From: Ignavibacteriota bacterium
GTDB taxonomy: Bacteria > Bacteroidota > Ignavibacteria > Palsa-1295
Length of the DNA stretch: 24,390 bases
Assembly: GCA_025357895.1 (NCBI GenBank)
Contig: JANYLL010000269.1
Coordinates: forward strand, 1-24,390
Reading direction: 5' to 3'
In this document: positions 15,653 to 22,867 of the stretch, in pieces
Numbering within the stretch: the first letter of the stretch is position 1
How the letters are laid out: each line of letters begins with the position of its first letter
Made by a program: the position numbers and the translations under genes
The notes under the pieces: model-generated
The model's database searches: none
The model's input: the letters and a program-made list of their open reading frames with translations, nothing else
What the model was told of the DNA's origin: nothing

Positions 15653-18600
15653 ATGAAAAAGCTCATCATTTCCCTTCTCGTTTCTTTTATCCCTCTCATT
15701 TCATTCGCTCAAGGCACACTTCACGATCCGCGAATAATGAAGGGACTTGATGCTTCGAAACTTCCGGTACTTAAATCTTTCAAAGATCTCAAAGCCCGGC
15801 CGGGCGGTCTTGCCGCCAGCGCAGTAGAGATAGGCAAGGTTGAGATGATCTGGAATAATGCGGGTACATCGCAAACCGTAGCACCGGATCTGAATAAAAT
15901 ACTGCCGCAGGATTTTTCTTTATGGCGAATTCTTCGCTCCGATAATGGCACAGTTAATTGGATGTGGCGCGCTTCTACCACTTCTCACAGGGAAACGGTG
16001 CAATCAATAAAAAGTCCGGATGGATTACAGGTACTTGCAGATATGAAAATAGCGCTTCACATAAGCGATCCAAAGTCGGAATTTTATCAGATGAGTGCAA
16101 CAACGGATGAGTTGGGGTTCAAGCATTTCCGATACGGACAGCAATACCAAGGGATTCCGGTTTGGAACCGCGATCTCTATGTTCATCTTAATGGCTCGGG
16201 GGAAGCATACACCATAAATGGTACGTATGAACCGACTCCGAAAAATATTACAACGACAGCACATATTTCAAATCCATATTCGATCATTCTTACAATTGCC
16301 GATCTCAAAGCACAGGGAAGATGGGCTCCGGTCGGAACAGATGTGGCAGCGGCATTAGGCTTTTCCGAACCATCGGCAAAGCTCGTGCTTTATCCCGATC
16401 ATTCTAAACTTCGTTTAGCATATGAAGTAAGCATCGTCCCTAATTTATTTGAGTCCTATTATTATATAATAGATGCATTGAATGGTGAAGTCATTACGAA
16501 GATCCAAAGAAGCTGCAGCCTTGTACCGAACGATCCAAAATCTCCGCCGGTAACAATCTCACATTTTGCGGGTGCGCCAAACAATACACCTGCTCAGCCG
16601 CTTTCCGGATTTACTAATGCTTCCGGTACCGATCTTAACGGCGCTACACAACAGCTTCGAACGTATCAGCATACTGATGGAAATTATTATGCAATTTGGG
16701 ATTTGCCATCATTTAATCTTGCTGCCTCAACACTTCCTGATCAACCTTCCGGCGGAGCAATGACACTGTCGCTAAAAAATCAGGACTACACACAAAATTC
16801 TTCGATCTTCCATAATATATCGTCCGATAATTCATGGAGCGATCCGGGTCTCGTCTCGGCACATCATAATATGCTTGTTACTTACAACTATTATAGCAAT
16901 ACGTTCAGTCGTAAAGCAATCGACGATAAAAACGGTGCCATCGTTTCTATAATTCATGTTACGCAAAATGGTCATGGAATGGATAACGCTTTTTGGAATG
17001 GGTCGGGAAAAGTGATGATCTATGGTGACGGTGACACAAAATTTAAACCGCTTGCCGGCGGTATAGATGTTGCCGGACATGAAATGACCCATGGTGTTAT
17101 CAATAATACTGCCGATCTTATTTATCAATTTCAGTCCGGAGCACTGAATGAATCATTGGCAGATGTTTTCGGAGTGATGGTTGATACAAGAAATCTCACG
17201 ATCGGTGAGGATGTCATGCAACCGGGGCAAGGCACATGTCTGCGTGATATGGCTGATCCTCACAATACTGCAGGCGGTTCGCATCAGCCTGCGCACATGA
17301 ACGAGTTTAAAGATCTGACCGCCGATCAGGATAATGGTGGAGTACATGTCAATAGCGGCATTCCTAATAAAGCGTGCGCACTTCTTATTAATCAGCTTGG
17401 GCGCGATAAAGTACAAAAAATGTACTACCGTGCTTTGACAAACTACCTTACAAGAAACAGCCAATTCACCGATTGCCGTATTGCGGTTCAATCGGCAGCA
17501 AAAGATCTCTTCGGAACCGGCAGTACAGAGTTTAATGCTGTTGGTCCTGCTTTCGACGCCGTCGGTATTACCGGACCTGCAACAGATCCGAATAAAGATG
17601 ACATCCCCAATCAGACAGGCGGAGCGGAATATATTGCATTCACAAATGTGAATGGAGATGTCGGATTATTTAATCCTGCAAATAATAAATTTGTGATCCC
17701 AGGCACATCAAACTTGACTGCACGCGTATCCGATAACGGCAATTCGCGCGCCCAACTAACTGCGCCGCGCTCAGGCAGAGCTATTTATTTTGTAGGCCCT
17801 ACAAAGAAATTATTTCTTTGGGAAGTTGCAACAGGCGTTCTGAAAATTTTCCCGGATTTACATATCCAATCAGATGGCGATCTTTGGAACGCGGCAGTAT
17901 CGCCGGATGAATCCGCCATCGCCCTGACTTCGGCATACGATAGCGACCCAAATATTTATATTACAACTGATGGAAAGACCGTTTCTATTCAACCGCTTGC
18001 CCCGGAAAATACCGATGCAGGAACGCTCAAGACGATAGATTATCCTGATGTCGTATCTTGGAGTCCGAATAAATCGGAACCGAAGATTGGTTTTGATGCA
18101 TTTCTTTCCAATAAAATTGGAACCGGCAGCATCAGCTATTGGAGCATGTATGAACTCGATTATAATTCAAAAAAGACATACGATCTTTTCCCTGCACAGA
18201 CATCAGATATCAATATCGGAAATATTGCCTATAGCAATACCAGCCCGAATATTATCACCTTCAACTCAATTGTGAACGGAAATGACTGGGACGTGCTATA
18301 TGCCGATTTTAAAAATAATAATATCGGTTCTCTTGGTGTAGATAAGCGAACGATCAACGGTAATCCTATACTTGATGCGCAAAAGCCTTCGTTCTCTCCC
18401 AACGATCAGGCCCTGGTCTTTGCCAGCCCTTCTAATAATTCGCTGCTCTTTTTTCCGTTAAGCACTCAGAATCTGACATTCCTGCAATTCCCTGCAGCCG
18501 TGTATCAGCCGTATTGGTTTTTGGTTGGAGGCTCTGCAGGTGTGCATGATGCGCCGGCAAAGGCTGAGACACATCTCTCAGTTAATTCATCAGCGATCTA

Positions 18601-18823
18601 CGGAAGTGGCACAGTCACATTCTCTTTAAGCACATCGGAAGAAATTACTCTTGATATCGTAAATCTTTTCGGACAAACAGTTCACAGCATTTCTAAAGAA
18701 AGAATGATTTCAGGAAATCACGAAATCAAATTCAGAGCATACGAACTTGCATCCGGGACATACTTCATAAGGCTTTTAACAAGAGATGGCCAGGAAATGG
18801 TGAAGTTTGTGATAGAGAAATAA
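15653..18823 (+). CDS. T9SS-secreted M4 (thermolysin-family) metallopeptidase
   Basis: 1056 residues, ATG 15653. A signal peptide (1-20, ending ISFAQ) is followed by a propeptide with an FTP/PepSY-like region (about 135-280, including QYQGIPVWNRDLYVHLN). The catalytic M4 domain spans about 330-645. Zinc ligands are His476 and His480 in GHEMTHG and Glu500 in NESLADVFG, with Glu477 as general base. The 24-residue distance between His476 and Glu500 is that of thermolysin (H142 to E166). His565 in HVNSGIPNKA is the transition-state His. Residues 655-960 form a TolB/WD40-like propeller (WNAAVSPDESAIALTS, PSFSPNDQALVFAS). The last 80 residues (DIVNLFGQTVHSI ... GTYFIRLLTRDG ... KFVIEK) are a T9SS type A sorting domain. 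It should be an exported, self-processing protease. The propeller is an unusual addition to M4 enzymes. Confidence 0.95.
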   Translation: MKKLIISLLVSFIPLISFAQGTLHDPRIMKGLDASKLPVLKSFKDLKARPGGLAASAVEIGKVEMIWNNAGTSQTVAPDLNKILPQDFSLWRILRSDNGTVNWMWRASTTSHRETVQSIKSPDGLQVLADMKIALHISDPKSEFYQMSATTDELGFKHFRYGQQYQGIPVWNRDLYVHLNGSGEAYTINGTYEPTPKNITTTAHISNPYSIILTIADLKAQGRWAPVGTDVAAALGFSEPSAKLVLYPDHSKLRLAYEVSIVPNLFESYYYIIDALNGEVITKIQRSCSLVPNDPKSPPVTISHFAGAPNNTPAQPLSGFTNASGTDLNGATQQLRTYQHTDGNYYAIWDLPSFNLAASTLPDQPSGGAMTLSLKNQDYTQNSSIFHNISSDNSWSDPGLVSAHHNMLVTYNYYSNTFSRKAIDDKNGAIVSIIHVTQNGHGMDNAFWNGSGKVMIYGDGDTKFKPLAGGIDVAGHEMTHGVINNTADLIYQFQSGALNESLADVFGVMVDTRNLTIGEDVMQPGQGTCLRDMADPHNTAGGSHQPAHMNEFKDLTADQDNGGVHVNSGIPNKACALLINQLGRDKVQKMYYRALTNYLTRNSQFTDCRIAVQSAAKDLFGTGSTEFNAVGPAFDAVGITGPATDPNKDDIPNQTGGAEYIAFTNVNGDVGLFNPANNKFVIPGTSNLTARVSDNGNSRAQLTAPRSGRAIYFVGPTKKLFLWEVATGVLKIFPDLHIQSDGDLWNAAVSPDESAIALTSAYDSDPNIYITTDGKTVSIQPLAPENTDAGTLKTIDYPDVVSWSPNKSEPKIGFDAFLSNKIGTGSISYWSMYELDYNSKKTYDLFPAQTSDINIGNIAYSNTSPNIITFNSIVNGNDWDVLYADFKNNNIGSLGVDKRTINGNPILDAQKPSFSPNDQALVFASPSNNSLLFFPLSTQNLTFLQFPAAVYQPYWFLVGGSAGVHDAPAKAETHLSVNSSAIYGSGTVTFSLSTSEEITLDIVNLFGQTVHSISKERMISGNHEIKFRAYELASGTYFIRLLTRDGQEMVKFVIEK

Positions 18824-18833
18824 AAGGGAATAA

Positions 18834-18901
18834 AGTCAAAACAAAAAGTTAAAAGTCAAAATAGTTTTTTTTTGACTTTTAACTTATTTTTTTGACTTTA
18901 T
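18834..18901. terminator. AT-rich hairpin, probable bidirectional terminator
   Basis: AAGTTAAAAGTCAAAA (18846-18861) pairs perfectly with TTTTGACTTTTAACTT (18870-18885), and outer AAAGTCAAAA/TTTTTTGACTTT segments extend the dyad. A run of nine T lies in the loop and right arm. It sits between the convergent M4 protease gene and rseP. The stem is almost all A-T, so efficiency is uncertain; the AAAGTTAAAAGTC motif also looks like a dispersed repeat. Confidence 0.6.
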
Positions 18902-20278
18902 TTAAAGTCCTCGTATATCATTAAAAACCATAAAAGCCATCAGTAACAGAAGTATTGTTACTCCAACTTTCTGAAAGCCCATCTTAAAACCTTGCGAAAG
19001 CTCTCTGCCTATGACAGCTTCGATAAGAATAATAACTAAGTGTCCGCCGTCGAGCGCAGGTATCGGAAGGATATTAAGGAAAGCAAGAGAGAGAGAAAGT
19101 ATAGCCATGAATCCGAAGAATGCAACTGCTCCGCCTTCGGCAGCACGTCCGGCGAATTGCGCGATCTTAATCGGACCACCAACATTCTTGCCAATATCAA
19201 CTTTTCCGCTGAAAAGCATTCCTATGCTTTTAACATATAATTTGGTCTGCCTGAATAGCTCACTAATTCCAACCGGCACTGCCTGAAAAATGGAATAATT
19301 TACTTTCCTGACTTTGCCTGCAAAAGGTTCTGGAACAGGATTTACGCCGATATGTCCGCTTGCATCAGGGGTAACTTTCGAAGTCATCTCCGTACCGTTG
19401 CGTTTCCATGTTAGCAGAACTTCCTGACTCGGATGGGCTCCGATATTATCAATAAGTGCCGTCTCGCTTTCGATGGGTATGTCATTTACTTTGGTAATCA
19501 CATCTCCCTTTTGCAAATGAATACGATCTGCAGGAGTCGAAGCTACGACAGCAGCTAAACGAGTGCCGCCATATCCTTCGGGCACGAGTCCAAAATTCTT
19601 TCTCGGATCATCCGTGCCAAGATCCTTGGAATGATAATGAAAATCAACAAGTTTTCCATCGCGCTCGACCGTCATTGTGAAATCGCGGTCAAGCTGCTCG
19701 AGCATCGCTTCTTCTTCCAGATCCTGCCAATTCGTGATCGGCTTATTATTGATGGAGACCACTTTATCATGTGCCTGCACGCCGAGCTTTGCTGAAACTG
19801 AACTCTGACCTACATATCCGATCGTTGTGGTTTCGTAAATTTCTCTGCCTTCAGCATATTTAATTCCGATGAAGATCGCTCCGGCAAGAATGAAATTCAT
19901 GACAACGCCTGCGGAGATCACGATGGATTTTTTCCACCAGCTTTTGGAGCGGAATTCCCATGGCTGCGGCTCAGGCGGAAGAGCTTCTGTCTGAGTTTCG
20001 TCTATCATTCCTGCGATCTTCGCATATCCGCCGATAGGTAGAAGCGATAAACGGTAATCAGTATGAGCTCCGAGCTTATTCTCGAATTCTTCCGTAAGCG
20101 GACCAACCGTGAAACCGTTGTGCTTATTCCACCCAAACAGCCTGCGCCCCATACCTATGGAATAGATCGGAACGTGCATTCCAAAAATGCGGGCAGCGAT
20201 AAAATGACCGAATTCATGCACTGAAACAAGTGCAAAAATCGTGATAATAAAGTAAAAAAGTGTTGTTAAAGTTTGCAT
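18902..20278 (-). CDS. rseP: RseP-type site-2 intramembrane zinc protease
   Basis: 458 residues, ATG 20278. The first helix carries the zinc site HEFGH (21-25; His21, Glu22, His25). A central region holds two PDZ domains (about 153-230, TIGYVGQSSVSAKLGVQAHDKV; and 240-310, ASTPADRIHLQKGDVITKVN). The C-terminal helices include NILPIPALDGGHL with Asp410, the third zinc ligand. This is the RIP metalloprotease family (M50B), which cleaves transmembrane substrates such as anti-sigma factors or signal-peptide remnants in the inner membrane. It is last in the probable dxr-lipoprotein-paralogue-rseP operon; dxr and rseP are classical neighbours across bacteria, which supports the call. The length agrees with the two-PDZ type. 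Confidence 0.95.
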   Translation of the reverse strand: MQTLTTLFYFIITIFALVSVHEFGHFIAARIFGMHVPIYSIGMGRRLFGWNKHNGFTVGPLTEEFENKLGAHTDYRLSLLPIGGYAKIAGMIDETQTEALPPEPQPWEFRSKSWWKKSIVISAGVVMNFILAGAIFIGIKYAEGREIYETTTIGYVGQSSVSAKLGVQAHDKVVSINNKPITNWQDLEEEAMLEQLDRDFTMTVERDGKLVDFHYHSKDLGTDDPRKNFGLVPEGYGGTRLAAVVASTPADRIHLQKGDVITKVNDIPIESETALIDNIGAHPSQEVLLTWKRNGTEMTSKVTPDASGHIGVNPVPEPFAGKVRKVNYSIFQAVPVGISELFRQTKLYVKSIGMLFSGKVDIGKNVGGPIKIAQFAGRAAEGGAVAFFGFMAILSLSLAFLNILPIPALDGGHLVIILIEAVIGRELSQGFKMGFQKVGVTILLLLMAFMVFNDIRGL

Positions 20279-20317
20279 ATTGCCTTTAAATGCTTATTTC
20301 GCGAATTGCGTTCGTTA

Positions 20318-20779
20318 TTATTTTTTGCGATGGTGTAAGAATTCCGTTGCAGGCCAGAGTTTTTTCCAATGGTTTAGAGGAAAAACTTTATCATTTGCAA
20401 TATCGTAGTACCAAAATTTTTTCAGGTTTTCACTGATCAAAAATGTGTACCATCGGACAGTGTGAGTACTATGAGATTCACCGACATAAATTGCATAAGG
20501 ATAATTTTTAAATTTCGGATCATTGTAATGACCTTCTACCCATTCAACGGCAGAAAGTGTATCTCCGTTATTCGTATAAGAAGTATCGGTACTAAAATGT
20601 TCAGTAAAACGACTCATTACATTTGTAAGCTCGGGTACGTTTTTATGAAGTACAGTGAGAATACTATCATCCCACTTTGCTGCTTTATCAGGCGATAATT
20701 CTTGCGCATGAAGAGCCTTACAAAATAATAAGGGCAAAATCTGCATTGCAAGAAAAAACACCGGACGTATTCCAGGCAT
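20318..20779 (-). CDS. Exported hypothetical protein, paralogue of the upstream gene
   Basis: 153 residues, ATG 20779. The N-terminus (MPGIRPVFFLAMQILPLLF then CKALHAQ) is a signal peptide with likely cleavage after AHAQ. The C-terminal 55 residues align with those of the preceding gene: VGESHSTHTVRWYTFLISEN against VGADSMTMVHTWFTFLVKND, YYDIANDKVFPLNHWK against YYDMKKGKTMPLDDWK, and WPATEFL against WPASEFL. Repeated Trp and Tyr and the YYD...PL..W..WPA.EFL pattern define a small family that I cannot name. It lies 53 bp after its paralogue and 39 bp before rseP on the same strand. The role is unknown; periplasmic or outer-membrane location is likely. Confidence 0.78.
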   Translation of the reverse strand: MPGIRPVFFLAMQILPLLFCKALHAQELSPDKAAKWDDSILTVLHKNVPELTNVMSRFTEHFSTDTSYTNNGDTLSAVEWVEGHYNDPKFKNYPYAIYVGESHSTHTVRWYTFLISENLKKFWYYDIANDKVFPLNHWKKLWPATEFLHHRKK

Positions 20780-20832
20780 ATATTAAATATTTCTTCTGGA
20801 GTACGGAATCTCGTTAGAACCTGTTTCAAGAA

Positions 20833-21369
20833 CTATGGCTTTTTGGGAGCTATTCCTAAAAATTCCGAAGCAGGCCAGTTTGTCTTCCAATCATCGAGCG
20901 GCATCGTTTTCCCCTTTTTCATATCGTAATAGAGGATCTCTTTAAAGTCATTCTTTACAAGGAAAGTAAACCATGTATGTACCATCGTCATTGAGTCCGC
21001 CCCAACAACGACATTGTAGTAATTTTTTAACAGCCGATCATCGGCTTTCGGATCAGGTTCTCTATCAACAAATTTTGTTGCATGGACACTATCATTAGCA
21101 AAACGCTCATTATAGCGATTCATCGTGAAGCCCACACCATTGATTTCATTAACCATCGCAAGCGCTTTTCTCGTCTCTTCATTCTCTATCACTCTTCCGA
21201 CAGAAAAATGAATATCGAGTTTATGAACATCCACGGTTGACGTTTTGGCCTGCCCTTGCGACGTTGCACTACACCCTTGCGACATTGCTATGCCAATAAA
21301 AATAGTTAATATGAAAAATCCTGTATTCTTAACTGACAAATACTTTTTTTGCAACCAATTTTTGTGCAT
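20833..21369 (-). CDS. Hypothetical lipoprotein/exported protein overlapping dxr, paralogue of next gene
   Basis: 178 residues from ATG 21369; another ATG at 21393 and TTG codons at 21354 and 21339 are alternatives. All of them lie inside the end of dxr (stop 21331-21329), so the genes overlap by up to 65 nt in different frames. The overlap seems real because the signal peptide (KKYLSVKNTGFFILTIFIG, then IAMSQGC) needs it; the next ATG (21285) would leave only MSQGC. A Cys after SQG may be a weak lipobox. The mature part begins SATSQGQAKT and ends in the conserved YYDMKKGKTMPLDDWKTN, WPASEFL pattern shared with the downstream gene. No known domain was recognised. Translation is probably coupled to dxr. 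Confidence 0.75.
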   Translation of the reverse strand: MHKNWLQKKYLSVKNTGFFILTIFIGIAMSQGCSATSQGQAKTSTVDVHKLDIHFSVGRVIENEETRKALAMVNEINGVGFTMNRYNERFANDSVHATKFVDREPDPKADDRLLKNYYNVVVGADSMTMVHTWFTFLVKNDFKEILYYDMKKGKTMPLDDWKTNWPASEFLGIAPKKP

Positions 21370-22537
21370 TTTCTCTCGCTTTTGCATCTGCATGGTAGAT
21401 TCTCCCTATGCCTTTATTGATACTATCATCCGATAAGGCATTCAAAGGCTGTGCCGAATCGCGGGGAGAATTTTGAATCACTTGTTCTATTATTCGGGGA
21501 ATTTCGTCAAATCCAATTTTTTCGTTTAAAAAAGCTTCAACAGCTATTTCATTGGCAGCATTGAGAATAGTAGGGAAAAGCCCTCCGCGCTCACCTGCTT
21601 CCCTTGCTAAACGGAGGCAAGGGAATTTATCAATATCAGGCTGTTCAAAATCAAGTCTGTTATTTATTAAAAGATCAAGTACATCGTATTCATGCGCTAA
21701 TCTATCAGGATATCCAAGCGCATATTGTATCGGAAGCCGCATATCCGGCGCGCCAAGCTGAGCTTTAATACTTCCGTCGCAGAACTCCACCAGTGAATGA
21801 ATGATTGACTGTGGATGAACGATAACATCAATTTTCTCCAGCGGCACTGAGAATAGCCACCGCGCTTCGATGATCTCTAAGCCCTTATTCATCAACGTTG
21901 CTGAGTCTATTGTTATCTTACGTCCCATTACCCAATTCGGATGCTTTAACGCTTCACTGAGTGTGATAGAACCGAATGTCTCTTTTAAACGAGTCCGAAA
22001 CGGACCACCGCTTGCCGTCAGGATGATTCGCTTAATGCTCTCGGGTGCTTCACCGATAAGACATTGAGCGATTGCCGAATGCTCCGAATCAATCGGTAAA
22101 ATTTCTGCTCCCGTTTTTTTTGCAAGAGCCGTCATTAATTCACCTGCAACAACAAGAGTTTCTTTATTGGCAATAGCAACGCGCTTCCCTGCTCGGATGG
22201 CTTCGATCGTCGGGCGCAATCCTGCAAAACCTACCATTGCGGCAACCACGATATCAATATTTTGTCGGCTTGATATTTCATTCAGAGCATCGTCTCCTGT
22301 CATGATCATATCGCCGTATTCTTTCCGTAATGTTTCGGCTGCTACCGGATCGATCATGACGACGGTCTCAGGGTGAAACTCTACGATCTGCTTGCGGACT
22401 TCATCCACTGACTTATTTGCGCTGATCGCTTTTACAAAAAACCTATCCGGATTCCGGCGAATTACATTAAGCGTATTCCGCCCGATGCTGCCGGTCGAAC
22501 CAAGAATGGTGACGGATTTTGGTGTAGTGGAATTCAA
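21329..22537 (-). CDS. dxr: 1-deoxy-D-xylulose-5-phosphate reductoisomerase
   Basis: 402 residues starting at TTG 22537, which directly precedes NSTTPKSVTILGSTGSIG, so the start fits the family. The NADPH-binding GSTGSIG is at 13-19, AIANKETLV at 121-129, metal-binding Asp150 and Glu152 in LPIDSEHSA, TASGGPF at 174-180, and HPNWVMGRKITIDSATLMNK (199-218) leads to Glu221, the third ligand. Also visible are HPQSIIHSLVEF and PDMRLPIQYAL. The enzyme converts DXP to MEP with NADPH and Mn2+/Mg2+, the committed step of non-mevalonate isoprenoid synthesis, in the cytoplasm. It heads the probable operon ending with rseP. A palindromic repeat (22555-22627) lies 17 bp upstream of the start, so promoter and leader must lie in or beyond it. 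Confidence 0.96.
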   Translation of the reverse strand: MNSTTPKSVTILGSTGSIGRNTLNVIRRNPDRFFVKAISANKSVDEVRKQIVEFHPETVVMIDPVAAETLRKEYGDMIMTGDDALNEISSRQNIDIVVAAMVGFAGLRPTIEAIRAGKRVAIANKETLVVAGELMTALAKKTGAEILPIDSEHSAIAQCLIGEAPESIKRIILTASGGPFRTRLKETFGSITLSEALKHPNWVMGRKITIDSATLMNKGLEIIEARWLFSVPLEKIDVIVHPQSIIHSLVEFCDGSIKAQLGAPDMRLPIQYALGYPDRLAHEYDVLDLLINNRLDFEQPDIDKFPCLRLAREAGERGGLFPTILNAANEIAVEAFLNEKIGFDEIPRIIEQVIQNSPRDSAQPLNALSDDSINKGIGRIYHADAKARENAQKLVAKKVFVS

Positions 22538-22554
22538 AATGAGTTTCTATCTAT

Positions 22555-22627
22555 GGTAGGCGCAGGCTTTAGCCTGCGAGCGCCTTGCACGATGAAAAAG
22601 TCTCGCAGGCTGAAGCCTGCGCCTACC
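22555..22627. repeat. REP-like palindromic repeat, copy 2
   Basis: GGTAGGCGCAGGCTTTAGCC at the left and GGCTGAAGCCTGCGCCTACC at the right form 20+ bp arms around a GCACGATGAAAAAGTC centre. It has the same architecture as 5822-5895. It lies between the divergent starts of dxr and the outer-membrane protein and takes up most of the 113 bp between dxr and the ATG at 22651. Confidence 0.87.
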
Positions 22628-22755
22628 AATTGTAAAGAATAACGTAATAAATGCAACAATTCCAAAAATATCGCGTTAATCGCTATGACGAATTAAACAA
22701 TAAAGCCGCTGAAACAGTACCGATACAATTATTCCAAGTCTTTTCTTCTATTATC

Positions 22756-22867
22756 TGTCATTCTGAACGGAGCGAAGCGAAGTGAAGAATCCCGTGAGGT
22801 TAGCCACGAAGCTTACTTCAAACCATTACGGGATTCTTCGTTTCGCTTCGCTACACTCAGAATGACA
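22756..22867. repeat. TGTCATTCTGA-type inverted-repeat element in a signal-peptide region
   Basis: The perfect 11-bp ends are TGTCATTCTGA and TCAGAATGACA. Inside, GGAGCGAAGCGAAGTGAAGA and ATCCCG pair with CGGGAT and TCTTCGTTTCGCTTCGCTAC. It is 112 bp long. Translations such as CHSERSEAK and FATLRMT are well-known products of this repeat class in spurious database proteins. The right end contains the ATG (22862-22864) used by the downstream gene. It is a sister of the elements at 7201 and 12716, with CTGAACGG in place of GCGAGG after TGTCATT. Confidence 0.9.

Noticed and set aside
22651..22794. Separate 47-codon gene starting at ATG 22651 and ending in the element (…CHSERSEAK)
   Set aside because: Its end is the typical artefact peptide of the repeat. 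It is better read as the severed start of the outer-membrane gene or as non-coding.
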